From an uncultured Dorea sp. (GTDB taxonomy: Bacteria > Bacillota > Clostridia > Lachnospirales > Lachnospiraceae), in NCBI GenBank assembly GCA_910580235.1, contig CAJTVU010000009.1, positions 22,359 through 86,358 on the forward strand: a stretch of 64,000 nucleotides of DNA, in the 5' to 3' direction. The notes below the pieces were generated by a model. That model was not told the origin of the DNA, ran no database searches, and worked only from the letters and a program-made list of their open reading frames with translations. Below are positions 8,719-16,915 of the stretch, in pieces. A program made the position numbers and the translations under genes. How positions within the stretch are numbered: the stretch's first letter is position 1; every line of letters begins with the position of its first letter.

Positions 8719-9498
8719 TTATACCACACCAATCCTCTTTTTGTCAAAAAAAAGAACAGATAAAAATCCGTTAAGCATCGTCAGGAAAAACGTAATGCCT
8801 ACAGCCCCAAAACATTGATTACTGTGAAGCGCTCCTATCAACAGCTCATTGGATCTTAATATACATGTGGGTACATACTCCTGGAAAGCAGGCAGGAAGC
8901 CTAACAAGTATGAGACAGCAAACGCTGCTCCCACAGAAAGCATAACTCCCGATGATGATTTAAGAACAACAGACGCAAGCAAGACAACGGAAATGAGCCA
9001 CAATCCCACTAAATAATATCCGAACACAGCAAACAATAAATTCAAGGCAATATCATTATCCCAGAAATATGCATTATAACCGTAAGTTATTCCGAAATCC
9101 ATCAGGTAGCCGACCGTCCAGAAAACAAACATTATCAACAGCTTGGAAACCAGTATCTTCCAGCGTTTCATTCCCTTGGTAATCACATTGACAAGCGTCC
9201 CTTTCTGATATTCTTCTGTCAAAATACTGCTGGACATGACTATAAACACAATCAGCAAAATGGGCATATTTTTAAAAAACTGTGTCCATGAATCCAAAGC
9301 ATCCACTTTTACTTCTGTAATATACATTCCACTTTCCGCAAGCTGTTCCGACATCATTTCAAGCAGCCATGGCAACAGTTTGGCAATAGCAGGATTCATA
9401 ATTCCAAACAGACAGCACACAGCTCCAAGTATTATAGCCTTGCCGCTTCGTAATTGCTCTAAAAGCTCTTTTTTTATAAAAGCTGTCAATTGCTTCAT
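8719..9498 (-). CDS. ABC-2 type transporter permease
   Basis: A 259-residue membrane protein with six predicted segments. After the first helix comes a long external loop, then SSILTEEYQKGTLVNVITKGM, the cytoplasmic coupling region typical of ABC-2 permeases. Its start overlaps the stop of the ATPase gene as ATGA. Together with the ATPase it should form an exporter; the substrate is unknown, but small operons of this shape often protect against or export peptides. Confidence 0.88.
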   Translation of the reverse strand: MKQLTAFIKKELLEQLRSGKAIILGAVCCLFGIMNPAIAKLLPWLLEMMSEQLAESGMYITEVKVDALDSWTQFFKNMPILLIVFIVMSSSILTEEYQKGTLVNVITKGMKRWKILVSKLLIMFVFWTVGYLMDFGITYGYNAYFWDNDIALNLLFAVFGYYLVGLWLISVVLLASVVLKSSSGVMLSVGAAFAVSYLLGFLPAFQEYVPTCILRSNELLIGALHSNQCFGAVGITFFLTMLNGFLSVLFFDKKRIGVV

Positions 9499-10397
9499 TT
9501 TCCAATCACCTCCAAAAACAAGTCCTCAAGCGTTGGCTCTAGCCTCTCCAAACGCACAATAGGGATTTGATTTTGTAACAGGCATTCCATAATTCCTAAT
9601 ATATCACGTTCTGTCTTTTTAGGAAAAAGCAATTTTGCCCTGCCAGTTTTTTCACCGCCTGCATATAGCTCCAAAAATCGCTCCGCATCCTGCTCTGCCA
9701 AAAATTCAAGTTCAATACTCTCTCCATTTCTGATATTCTTGACTTCTTCCAGTGTTCCGCTGACGGCAATCTCCCCCTCGTGAAGAAATGCGATCCGGTC
9801 GCAGATACGTTCCACATCAGACAAAATATGAGTGGAGAATATAACCGTTGTATGCTCTTTTACAGAAGAAAGTATATCCAACACCTCTTTCCTTCCCACA
9901 GGATCAAGCGCCGACGTCGGCTCATCACAAATCAACAGCTTCGGACTATTTAAAAGCGCCTGGGCGATGCCAAGCCTTTGTTTCATCCCACGGGAAAATC
10001 CTTTGATCCGCTTATTCTCCGCATCAAGCCCAACAAGCCTTAATAGCTCTGTTGTCTTTTCAGCTATCCCGTCTTTACACATTCCTGTAATCTGGCCGCA
10101 CATTGTCAAGTATTCCTTTGGCGTCATAAAATCATAAAATTCCGGAACATCAGGAAGATAGCCGATATACTTATTTGTACCGTTCTGCCCAAAAGCTACT
10201 TTCTCGCCATTTACAAAAATCTCACCCTGATCACTTTCCAGCAGGCCAAGTACGATTTTCATCGTTGTAGTCTTTCCCGCGCCATTTTGTCCGATAAACC
10301 CAAACACAGAATGCTCAGGTACGGAAAAGCTCAAATCATTTAAGACTTTCTTTGCCCCGAAAGTCTTTGTTACATGAGATATCTTTAAAATATCCAT
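9495..10397 (-). CDS. ABC transporter ATP-binding protein
   Basis: I chose the ATG at 10397 (MDILKISHVTKTF) because the stop codon TAA of the preceding gene overlaps it (TAATG); the longer open frame runs into that gene. The 300-residue ATPase has Walker A GQNGAGKTT (about 37-45), a Q-loop, the signature FSRGMKQRLG, Walker B LLICDEPTSALD and the switch His in IFSTHILSD. The C-terminal LERLEPTLEDLFLEVIGK ending is typical of drug or peptide exporters of the CcmA/YhaQ type. It pairs with the downstream permease. Confidence 0.93.
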   Translation of the reverse strand: MDILKISHVTKTFGAKKVLNDLSFSVPEHSVFGFIGQNGAGKTTTMKIVLGLLESDQGEIFVNGEKVAFGQNGTNKYIGYLPDVPEFYDFMTPKEYLTMCGQITGMCKDGIAEKTTELLRLVGLDAENKRIKGFSRGMKQRLGIAQALLNSPKLLICDEPTSALDPVGRKEVLDILSSVKEHTTVIFSTHILSDVERICDRIAFLHEGEIAVSGTLEEVKNIRNGESIELEFLAEQDAERFLELYAGGEKTGRAKLLFPKKTERDILGIMECLLQNQIPIVRLERLEPTLEDLFLEVIGK

Positions 10398-10600
10398 TAT
10401 GCATCCTCTTTCCCTAAAATAAAATACAAGATCGGACCGACAAAGTTCATTCCGACAATAGCAATAATGAGCCACAATGTCCGGCTTCCACGTTTGTAAT
10501 CTGGGTGTGTAAGAATATGCCACAGCGTATATCCAAGAAGTACAAATTCCACAATTATAAGTGGGATTAGAAAAGGTAACATTTCAGTAATCGTATTCAT
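10397..10600 (-). CDS. Small PLDc_N-type membrane protein
   Basis: A 67-residue protein with two membrane helices flanking the segment HPDYKRGSRTLWLIIA. It ends in FVGPILYFILGKED, the signature of the phospholipase D N-terminal (PLDc_N) domain, here as a stand-alone module. Such modules sit next to ABC exporters in many Firmicutes, where they may be membrane partners of the exporter. One-base overlaps with both neighbours show tight translational coupling in a four-gene operon. Confidence 0.82.
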   Translation of the reverse strand: MNTITEMLPFLIPLIIVEFVLLGYTLWHILTHPDYKRGSRTLWLIIAIVGMNFVGPILYFILGKEDA

Positions 10601-11727
10601 CAGTTCAGCTCCTTTAATTTACTTTTTATTTTTTCAAATTCAGGGATTCCCTCTAATACAGTAAATGGCGGTACATCCAATGTTTTTTTTGCATCCTCCA
10701 AAACAACTTTTCTATTGCGTGGAGGATTGGTTCCGTTATCAAGCTCATTATCAAGCCAATCCTCAATTTTGTTGAAATAAGCATCCCCGTGCAGCTGCAG
10801 ATCTGTTGTTGAAAACAGACAGGACAGGCATACAACATACTTATCAATATGTTCCAGCGCTTTTTTCTTTTCGCCATGCGCCAGATAACAGATTGATGCC
10901 TGATATTCAAAGGATAACAGGCTATTCGGGTTGAGCTTGGAAATCTTATATACTTGTGCCACATGCTCAATACGGTCAATCGTCTCTTCACATACAGACA
11001 GATCTTCAGTGTGTATCATAAGATAACACGTTGCGCCCGCCAGCAGGTTCATTATCGTTTCATACATGCTCATTTGGGAACAGCCATCTGCTTTTTCTTT
11101 ATTGCCAAGCATTGCGTAAGCTTGTGCAAGAAGAATCACACTTTGATTACCAAATTTGTTCGAGGCAGAAAACTCCTCCAATTCATCTACAATTTCCTGT
11201 ATACGTCCAATTTGAAAATGGACAAGTGATTGTATCATAACCACATTTCCATAAATCTTCATATTTTTACAATTTTCTTTTATATGCTGACAAAGCTTTT
11301 CAATACGCAGACAAATGTCTTTTTGCTTTTCTTCAGTCTCTGCCATGCTATAATGATTCAACCACAAAATGCATATCTGCAACAGGAACGGGTAGCAAGC
11401 ATAATAGCGTTTTACATACATTTGTGTTTCATCCATCACTTCTTCAAAAGGACGCTCAGCAAAATCTCTTCCGAATCTTTGGTAAAAATTTTGAATCTGC
11501 TCTTTTGAAAGCTGAGGCGTATATCCTATCAGCTCGTCTATTGTCACATCAAAAAACGAAGCGAGCTGTGGTAGAATGGTTATGTCAGGGTTGCTTTGAT
11601 TGTTCTCCCATTTTGAAACGGAAGCTTTTGTAACACCTATAAATTCTGCCAACTGTTCCTGCGTTATTTTTTTATCGTGCCTTAACCGAGCGATATTATT
11701 TGCAATATTTAATATATTCAAGCTCAT
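10600..11727 (-). CDS. XRE family regulator with TPR-like C-terminal half
   Basis: Residues 10-65 form an XRE helix-turn-helix (ITQEQLAEFIGVTKASVSKWENNQSNPD). The remaining 300 residues are all-helical with repeat-like pairs of helices, as in regulators that bind peptides through TPR arrays. It is the first gene of the operon with the PLDc_N protein and the ABC exporter, so it most likely controls their expression. The ligand is unknown. The A+T content rises from here rightward. Confidence 0.88.
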   Translation of the reverse strand: MSLNILNIANNIARLRHDKKITQEQLAEFIGVTKASVSKWENNQSNPDITILPQLASFFDVTIDELIGYTPQLSKEQIQNFYQRFGRDFAERPFEEVMDETQMYVKRYYACYPFLLQICILWLNHYSMAETEEKQKDICLRIEKLCQHIKENCKNMKIYGNVVMIQSLVHFQIGRIQEIVDELEEFSASNKFGNQSVILLAQAYAMLGNKEKADGCSQMSMYETIMNLLAGATCYLMIHTEDLSVCEETIDRIEHVAQVYKISKLNPNSLLSFEYQASICYLAHGEKKKALEHIDKYVVCLSCLFSTTDLQLHGDAYFNKIEDWLDNELDNGTNPPRNRKVVLEDAKKTLDVPPFTVLEGIPEFEKIKSKLKELN

Positions 11728-11861
11728 TTCCTCCTTCCCCTTATATTTTAATCGTGACAGGACACAAAATCAATGAAGTGATACGATACTTTAAGAAACA
11801 AAATCAACCATTAGGAAATCATACGTGTTTCAAGTATTCATTGAATATGTTTATCGCTATT

Positions 11862-11893
11862 AAAAAAAGTGACAGAGATACTCTCCCTGCCAC
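11862..11893 (-). terminator. Rho-independent terminator
   Basis: On the minus strand a 10-bp stem (GTGGCAGGGA against TCTCTGTCAC, with two G-U pairs) is followed by seven T. It lies just after the TnpV remnant and may be that gene's original terminator. Confidence 0.6.
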
Positions 11894-11898
11894 TTCTA

Positions 11899-11955
11899 TT
11901 TTGAATTGTTCGGTCACGCCCTCACGCTCTGCCATCTGTTCTGCAAGCCGAGACA
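11899..11955 (-). pseudogene. TnpV-type transposon protein, C-terminal scrap
   Basis: The minus strand encodes RLAEQMAEREGVTEQFK, which matches the C-terminal helix of TnpV, a small protein encoded on Clostridial transposons. Only this scrap remains. It is directly fused to the duplicated hydrolase fragment, so it may mark a rearrangement point left by a mobile element. Confidence 0.55.
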
Positions 11956-11956
11956 A

Positions 11957-12310
11957 CAATCGTTCGTAAAAAGCCTTCAACCTCTTTGTTGAATGCAACA
12001 TACCTCTTATTCGCAATAAAATGATCCCCCTTAATAATCGACAATCTTGCATTAGGTATATTTTCCGCAATCTCTTTTGTATGGGATTCCTTGATCATAT
12101 CGCTCTTTCCACAGATTACAAGCGTAGGAGCCGTTATTTTTGACAATTCATTTAATTCAATATTCGGCTCATTTACCATTAAGCCAAGCATTTCAGCATT
12201 CTTCTTTGCACTGGGCGATCTTGACGCAAACCGTCTTGCTATTTTATATCCTATTTCGATCGGGATCTGTGTCGTTCTTTTTACTCCTTTCGGATTCAGA
12301 TTCCCTCCAT
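11957..12310 (-). pseudogene. Alpha/beta hydrolase fragment (duplicate of the gene at 16916-17617)
   Basis: These 354 bases align without a gap to 16936-17289 at a constant offset of 4979, with only scattered substitutions. They encode the last ~110 residues of the hydrolase (NLNPKG onward, including MLGLMVNEPN and TLVICGK). The N-terminal half with the nucleophile is absent, as is the promoter. At the right end similarity stops abruptly inside the Gly-Gly codons; at the left end it runs into the TnpV scrap. Confidence 0.85.
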
Positions 12311-12419
12311 AGTAAAAGGTTCCTTTTTTTCATAGTCTCATTTTACTGTTTCCAAAGGTATACCCCATTCGTTATATAATCTTTGCTGCAGCTTCCAAGT
12401 TGTCAAACTGATATGTAAT

Positions 12420-12752
12420 CTATCCCCTCAGATTATTTAGAGCGTCGGGATTATTTGAGATGATCATTCCAACCGTCTGACATATTTCCATATCTGGGCA
12501 GTCGCCACATGTCGCCACACCCTTCTTCAATGCACATTGGCGAATACCGCAAAGACTATCGCAGTGTATAGTTTTAATCCCATCAACACGGCAGCCTTCA
12601 CAATTGATATGTTCGGGCAGAATAGGGGCATTATTTAACTCGGCCCATAGTTTTGCAGTTTTCTCACGTAACGCCTGGTCATCATTGATTGTTGCGAGAT
12701 ATGCGTCGCATTTCTCACAATCCAGCCCACAGTATGCAATCATATTTCTCAT
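12420..12752 (-). CDS. DUF3795 family protein
   Basis: A 110-residue cysteine-rich protein, started at the ATG behind AGGAGG rather than at an upstream ATG in the same frame. It has CGLDCEKCDAYLA at the N-terminus, CEGCR in the middle, then CDSLCGIRQCALKKG and CGDCPDMEIC: about 14 Cys arranged as four metal-binding-like clusters. It ends in NNPDALNNLRG, a normal terminus for the family. Function is unknown, but metal or Fe-S binding is likely. It appears intact, unlike its neighbour. Confidence 0.85.
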   Translation of the reverse strand: MRNMIAYCGLDCEKCDAYLATINDDQALREKTAKLWAELNNAPILPEHINCEGCRVDGIKTIHCDSLCGIRQCALKKGVATCGDCPDMEICQTVGMIISNNPDALNNLRG

Positions 12753-12863
12753 GGTTATGTACCTCCTAAAGTCCTGATTTTTGTAATACAAAAGATTATA
12801 ACAGTAAACTATACTATAACTTTTCTATCTGACAGTGATTGTGTTCCTCCCATTCGGATTTCC

Positions 12864-13114
12864 TTATTTCATTTTTTTCTGGCACTCGCTACATTCTCTG
12901 TCGTGAATAGAAATCATTCAAAACAATAAGGCAATTCTTTGATCTTGACACAATCTTTTATTTTACACTTACGGCAATGTTCTGGTTTTCCCTTATCACT
13001 ATTTAAGCAGCCTGTGCATGTTTTTTTGTGGTAGCAATGTTTATAGCAAACAAGACAATTCATTCCACATGGAGCAAACACACTTGTATCAATATTTTCT
13101 TTAGGCATTTTCAT
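12864..13114 (-). pseudogene. DUF3795 family gene with internal deletion
   Basis: The open part (12914-13114) starts behind GGAGG and encodes 66 residues through CGMNCLVCYKHCYHKKTC, CTGCLNSDKGKPEHCRKC and YCFE, then stops. The next frame immediately continues with MISIHDRECSECQKKMK and a stop at 12864. In the family the first part is normally joined to that second Cys cluster by roughly 60-70 residues, so the middle has been lost and the tail thrown out of frame. A truncated product could still be made. Confidence 0.75.
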
Positions 13115-13146
13115 GAGTTCTTGTCCTCCTAAAAACTGGAAGTTAG

Positions 13147-13443
13147 CTATTGTCTTTTCTTTTCTATTGTGTAGGATTACAAACCCTTCTGACAGCCATT
13201 CTTTTCATAAAATCCCTCTACTCCCGGTTATGAACCAAAGTATAAAATTGTTCCAAAATAATAACCATCTGAAAGAATACGCAAACACCCTACCAGCACT
13301 TTGTCATCATAGGCAGTTATATTCAGTGTTTTAGATAATGCCTCCTTTGTTCTTTCGATGTCATAATCGCCTTGCCATACTTGATTAACAAAGGAGAGAA
13401 AAGTTGAAGCATTAAGTTCTTTATCATCCACTTTGTATTCCAT
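13147..13443 (-). pseudogene. GNAT acetyltransferase gene with internal deletion and nonsense codons
   Basis: The reading frame starts with ATG behind GGAGGTATAATA and encodes MEYKVDDKELNASTFLSF through LVGCLRILSDGYYFGTI, the first half of a GNAT fold. It then jumps in frame to LYFGS, stop, PGVEGFYEKNGCQKGL, stop, SYTI, which is the C-terminal beta6-7 region of the same family. The acetyl-CoA binding P-loop in between is missing. Both stops are TAA where the family has Gln (CAA). The open part is 13228-13443. Confidence 0.78.
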
Positions 13444-13489
13444 TATTATACCTCCACAACTTCCTGTTTGTTTATTCATCTATCATATA

Positions 13490-13692
13490 TTAACTATTCA
13501 GAAGTTTCGTCAAATCCTCAATTCTTTCGGCAGATTCACAAGCCAGTCAAAATCCTGCTGCAATGCCAAGCCACAGGTAAAGGCGATGTTCTTACCATAA
13601 TCCTGAAACACCTCCAATCCAAACAAATCCTCATAAAATTTTCTTGCGGCGTTAATATCAGCCACCGATATAAGCACACAAATGTGTTTCAT
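13490..13692 (-). pseudogene. VOC/glyoxalase family gene with internal deletion
   Basis: The N-terminal half MKHICVLISVADINAARKF to DFDWLVNLPKE is a typical glyoxalase/bleomycin-resistance first module. It is followed out of frame by ERIEDLTKLLNS and a stop, which resembles the end of longer members of the family. About 90 residues between, including the second metal ligand strand, are gone. The open part is 13510-13692. Its ATG overlaps the stop of the fragment upstream (ATGA). Confidence 0.72.
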
Positions 13693-13988
13693 GCAAATAT
13701 TCCTTTCAAAATGAGTATATCTACTAACCTTTTTCTCTCAATATTGGGTAAATCAGACTCAGAAATATCTGAAAAAGATTGATCTGAAGGTATTTTCTTT
13801 ATTACAGCTGGCCAATATTTTGTCAGGAAAGAACGATTCTGTATTTCCCGGAACCCTTCTTCTATATCCGGCGCTTCATAATGTTCCAATAGCAGTTTTA
13901 ACCTTTGAAGGTCGCAATAGCATTCTTCAATTAGATGCTCCTATTTTCGGCTATTCCTAATTCCTTTCCAATATCCGTCCATATACAT
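13689..13988 (-). pseudogene. Unrecognised gene, start and end retained, middle apparently lost
   Basis: An ATG behind a strong GGAGGGAAAGCT site opens a frame of only 15 codons (MYMDGYWKGIRNSRK). In another frame, soon after its stop, a long open stretch continues with LIEECYCDLQRLKLLLEHYE to VDILILKGIFA and ends at 13689, overlapping the VOC start codon. The good ribosome site, the long tail and the translational coupling suggest one gene broken by a deletion. I do not recognise the family. Confidence 0.5.
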
Positions 13989-14022
13989 AGCTTTCCCTCC
14001 GTCTAATATACTGACTTTTATC

Positions 14023-14634
14023 TTATTTATAGATTTTCTCTTTCTTAATTTCCACCATCGTATATTTAAATAAGCAGTCTTCATGTGGTTTATAACTCCG
14101 CCATTCAATATCATATGTACCACAAACTGTCAGTTCTTTCTCTCGACTTTTTATCGTCCCTTTGCTCGCCCCTGGTTTCCAGTTCATCTTCCCATGTATT
14201 TTCGTCCCAGCATGAATCCGAAAATCATGATCCAATGTATCTGATCCATTTGACGGCTCCCAATACAGAGGATCATTAGTTAAGAAAATAGCGTATGCCT
14301 CTTCGATTGGATATATTCCACTTTGGGTAATACTTTCGAGTCTGGTAATATCACGGATAAAATCATATCTTGCAGAATCTTGAGCACTTTGGTTTTTCAA
14401 ATAAATCTTTTCATTTCCTAATGTTCCAGAATATTGTCTTGTTTTATATTTCAATTCAATTGGTATCATCTTGTTATTGATAAAAATCGCAATATCCATT
14501 CGAATTTTTATGTCATATGTCAAATCACATGCATACAATCTGGCCTTTTCAAAATATTTTGGAATCCTCTCATACCCCACACGAGTGCTGATATAGGCGC
14601 CAATGCTACCCCCCCCCCCATTTTTTCTTATCAC
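14023..14634 (-). CDS. PD-(D/E)XK nuclease-like protein with a G11 tract at its start
   Basis: The central region reads IRMDIAIFINNKMIPIELKYKT, which fits the D...ExK core of the PD-(D/E)XK fold; the Asp is near residue 47 and ELKYK near 58. The rest has no recognised domain. The open frame can begin at a GTG (14634), but the better ATG four bases upstream (14638) is thrown into a TAG by a run of 11 G directly after codon 6. Ten or thirteen G would join that ATG to the long frame. The gene may be phase-variable, decayed, or a sequencing artefact at the homopolymer. Nuclease activity is an inference. Confidence 0.55.
   Translation of the reverse strand: MIRKNGGGGSIGAYISTRVGYERIPKYFEKARLYACDLTYDIKIRMDIAIFINNKMIPIELKYKTRQYSGTLGNEKIYLKNQSAQDSARYDFIRDITRLESITQSGIYPIEEAYAIFLTNDPLYWEPSNGSDTLDHDFRIHAGTKIHGKMNWKPGASKGTIKSREKELTVCGTYDIEWRSYKPHEDCLFKYTMVEIKKEKIYK
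14609..14619. repeat. Homopolymer tract, 11 C (G on the coding strand)
   Basis: A run of 11 identical bases at the 5' end of the nuclease-like gene, unusual in AT-rich surroundings. Tracts of this length slip during replication. Confidence 0.85.
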
Positions 14635-14678
14635 CCATAACCACTACATCCTTTTCTAATCCAACTCAATTTATTATG

Positions 14679-15485
14679 TCAAACACTCTGTAGGCATTCT
14701 TTTCTGGAGATTCTTCTTTTTTTAATAAAAAAAGCGATCAAAGCCACATTGACGATTAAAACAATAATGCTTCCTTCAATCTTGCAAGCTCCCCCAGATA
14801 AAAGCTCGTTTCCAGTAAAAGTCATAATAAGCAGGCTTGGATAGTCATCAGCAAGCGACACGCCACCTAAAACCAATGCACCAATTCCATTCCATAAAAA
14901 GTGCATGATAATCGGCGCTATAATAGAGCCACTATATTCAAGGACTACCGTCATAAGCAAGCTCATAGTAAGGACATTTAATACAGGAATCGCCCCTGCT
15001 TCAAACGCTCCGCCATGCAATGCTGTAAAAAGCACTGTTGTAACAATCGTAGCCGCAGCTGTATTATATTCTTGCCTGATCATTTGATACAGATATCCTC
15101 GAACAAGAAGCTCTTGCATAATTACATTTAGGAATGCCGCTAACATCCAGACAGAAAACAATTTAATGGCGCTCATCCCACCAAAATGAATGCTCTTTGT
15201 CATATACATGATCAGAACAGGAATCGCAAGCCATACAAGTCCTGTGGACGTTCCCAATATGATTCCCTGGACTGGGCTATCGATTAAATGCAATTTCACA
15301 TTTTTCTTTTCAATCAACCAGAAAACGAGGGTAAAAGCTATGATCGCCAATAACGGCATAATCTCTGCCCACAATCTCCAAACAGCAGGCTCCCTTGAAG
15401 ATGGTAACGGCAATACAGAAGACAATATTGCCCATCCCAGAAAAAAGCCTATGCATTTTATAATTGTAATCCCTGTCTTTTTCAT
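14679..15485 (-). CDS. CPBP family intramembrane metalloprotease-like protein
   Basis: A 268-residue protein with about eight membrane segments; the ATG follows GGAGGGAGC. The three CPBP (Abi) motifs are visible: QELLVRG near residue 129, then LHGG and HFLWNG. The first motif normally reads EExxxR; here the first Glu is Gln (QELLVR), so metal binding or catalysis may be weakened. Relatives cleave membrane proteins or prenylated CAAX ends and include bacteriocin self-immunity proteins. Its role here is unknown. The last codons CAGAGTGTTTGA match part of the dispersed repeat nearby. Confidence 0.85.
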   Translation of the reverse strand: MKKTGITIIKCIGFFLGWAILSSVLPLPSSREPAVWRLWAEIMPLLAIIAFTLVFWLIEKKNVKLHLIDSPVQGIILGTSTGLVWLAIPVLIMYMTKSIHFGGMSAIKLFSVWMLAAFLNVIMQELLVRGYLYQMIRQEYNTAAATIVTTVLFTALHGGAFEAGAIPVLNVLTMSLLMTVVLEYSGSIIAPIIMHFLWNGIGALVLGGVSLADDYPSLLIMTFTGNELLSGGACKIEGSIIVLIVNVALIAFFIKKRRISRKECLQSV

Positions 15486-15511
15486 AATAAGCTCCCTCCT
15501 AATCAATAACA

Positions 15512-16087
15512 TTATCTCACTGTATATCCTGTTACAGCCTCAAAACGATATTGGACAATTCCAAGATCGATTTTTGTGTAAAATCCGTTCAAAGCTTTAG
15601 CGCTTGCCTGCCCGTTCTTAAGCTCAAACAAAAATTTTTGCTGGTTGACGGCTGTCGTGCCTAATGCGTCATAGCTACCCAGCACGTATTTAACCCCAGC
15701 TCCTGACATTTCAGTACCAGTCTTTCTCCATCTCAGTTCTTTTCTCCTGCTCAATCGATTGCTTTCTATATAGCTTTCAATCTCATAAAAACCAAATTTC
15801 TTATAGATATGTATTGCACTTTGCAAGAATGGAAGCGTATCTAACAGCATATAAGAATATCCTGTTTTCTTCGCATCTTCTATAATCTTTTCTACCAAGA
15901 TATTGCCTAATTTTTTACCCCTGAACTCCGGCCTTGTATACAAACGTTTCATTTCACAATTCTCATTATCAATCTTTCTAAGCCCTATACAGCCTGCCAG
16001 CCTCTCATCACAATAAACCAAATATAATCTGCCATACGGCATGCCATATTTCATTTCTAAATGTTCAATCTTACTTTTCTCCGTCAA
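15512..16087 (-). pseudogene. Chimera of a GNAT fragment and a nitroreductase C-terminal fragment
   Basis: A single open frame joins two unrelated pieces. Residues 1-110 are the GNAT core (GRLYLVYCDERLAGCIGLRK, RPEFRGKKLGNILVEKII, AIHIYKKFGFYEIESY), lacking the first ~40 residues of such enzymes. From about residue 125 the sequence AVNQQKFLFELKNGQASAKAL and FYTKIDLGIVQYRFEA matches the C-terminal end of the TM1586-type nitroreductase family. Codon 1 would be TTG without a clear ribosome site. This is best read as a deletion fusion; whether a product is made is unknown. Confidence 0.65.
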
Positions 16088-16101
16088 TTCTCATTTATCT
16101 A

Positions 16102-16139
16102 TCAAACACTCTGAAAATCCCCCTAATCCTTGAACCTAT
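16102..16139. repeat. Short dispersed repeat, copy 2 (38 bp)
   Basis: Shares TCAAACACTCTGAAAATCC and most of the next 18 bases with 8659-8695. It contains the stop codon of the FMN reductase gene and abuts the truncated 5' end of the GNAT chimera, so it marks a rearrangement border. Confidence 0.6.
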
Positions 16140-16855
16140 GATTTCCATGGTCTGTCTCTGCCAAGCCAGCCCTGCTCTGCCCAATACTTCCCATCAAGAT
16201 ATTCAGGGTCATTTTTATGTAGTGTTCGCTGCATCAAACGGCAGACAAAAAACCTAGCCTTTACAGTCAAATTTGTGTATGCGGGTTTTGTATAGTCTAT
16301 CCGTGCGAACTTTTGAGATAGCTTTTTCACTTTTCTTGTCAGTTCTTGCCGCTTCTTTTCGGAAAGCCTTTCCCAGACAATATCGCTCATCAATGCACCA
16401 GTGAATATTCCGATTTTAGAAATCCCCCACCAAGATAAGCTGTGCTTTATATCCTTTGCCGCAGATTTTGCTCCCGCGCCTAAACACTGTGTAATAATCA
16501 CTGCCCGTTTTCCAAACATTCCGGGGGCAGGACGGTGGGGCATCCAGCGATAAGCAAAATGGTCGAGAAATGCTTTCATCGCTCCCGTAGTGTGAAACAC
16601 ATATGCGGGAGAAGTCATTACAATTAAATCTGCTTCCAGGAGCGATCTGTCAATTTTTCCGATGTATTCTGCGTCTTTGCAGGTGTTTTCGCCTTTTATC
16701 ATACAGTTTGTACAGCCATTGCAGAAATTGGGACAATCTTTTGGAAGATAATATTCCGTAATGTTTGCACTATCCCTAAAACCGGTTAAAAACATTTCTT
16801 TTAAACGATAGGTTACACCGTGCTTTTCTGTTCCGTTTATAACCGTTATGTTCAT
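16136..16855 (-). CDS. NADPH-dependent FMN reductase / iron-sulfur flavoprotein-like
   Basis: A 239-residue flavodoxin-fold protein. The N-terminal INGTEKHGVTYRL forms the FMN phosphate loop. The motif CNGCTNCMIKGENTC (about 46-60) resembles the compact cysteine cluster of iron-sulfur flavoproteins. SPAYVFHTTGAMKAFLDHFAYRW follows as the isoalloxazine-binding loop. The extra C-terminal 60 residues are basic and unassigned. Such enzymes transfer electrons between NAD(P)H or ferredoxin and small acceptors. The gene looks intact. Confidence 0.85.
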   Translation of the reverse strand: MNITVINGTEKHGVTYRLKEMFLTGFRDSANITEYYLPKDCPNFCNGCTNCMIKGENTCKDAEYIGKIDRSLLEADLIVMTSPAYVFHTTGAMKAFLDHFAYRWMPHRPAPGMFGKRAVIITQCLGAGAKSAAKDIKHSLSWWGISKIGIFTGALMSDIVWERLSEKKRQELTRKVKKLSQKFARIDYTKPAYTNLTVKARFFVCRLMQRTLHKNDPEYLDGKYWAEQGWLGRDRPWKS

Positions 16856-16915
16856 TATTATACCTCCAAAATATCGTGTAAAGTGAGTAGGGAAATATCC
16901 CTACCCACCGTATTT

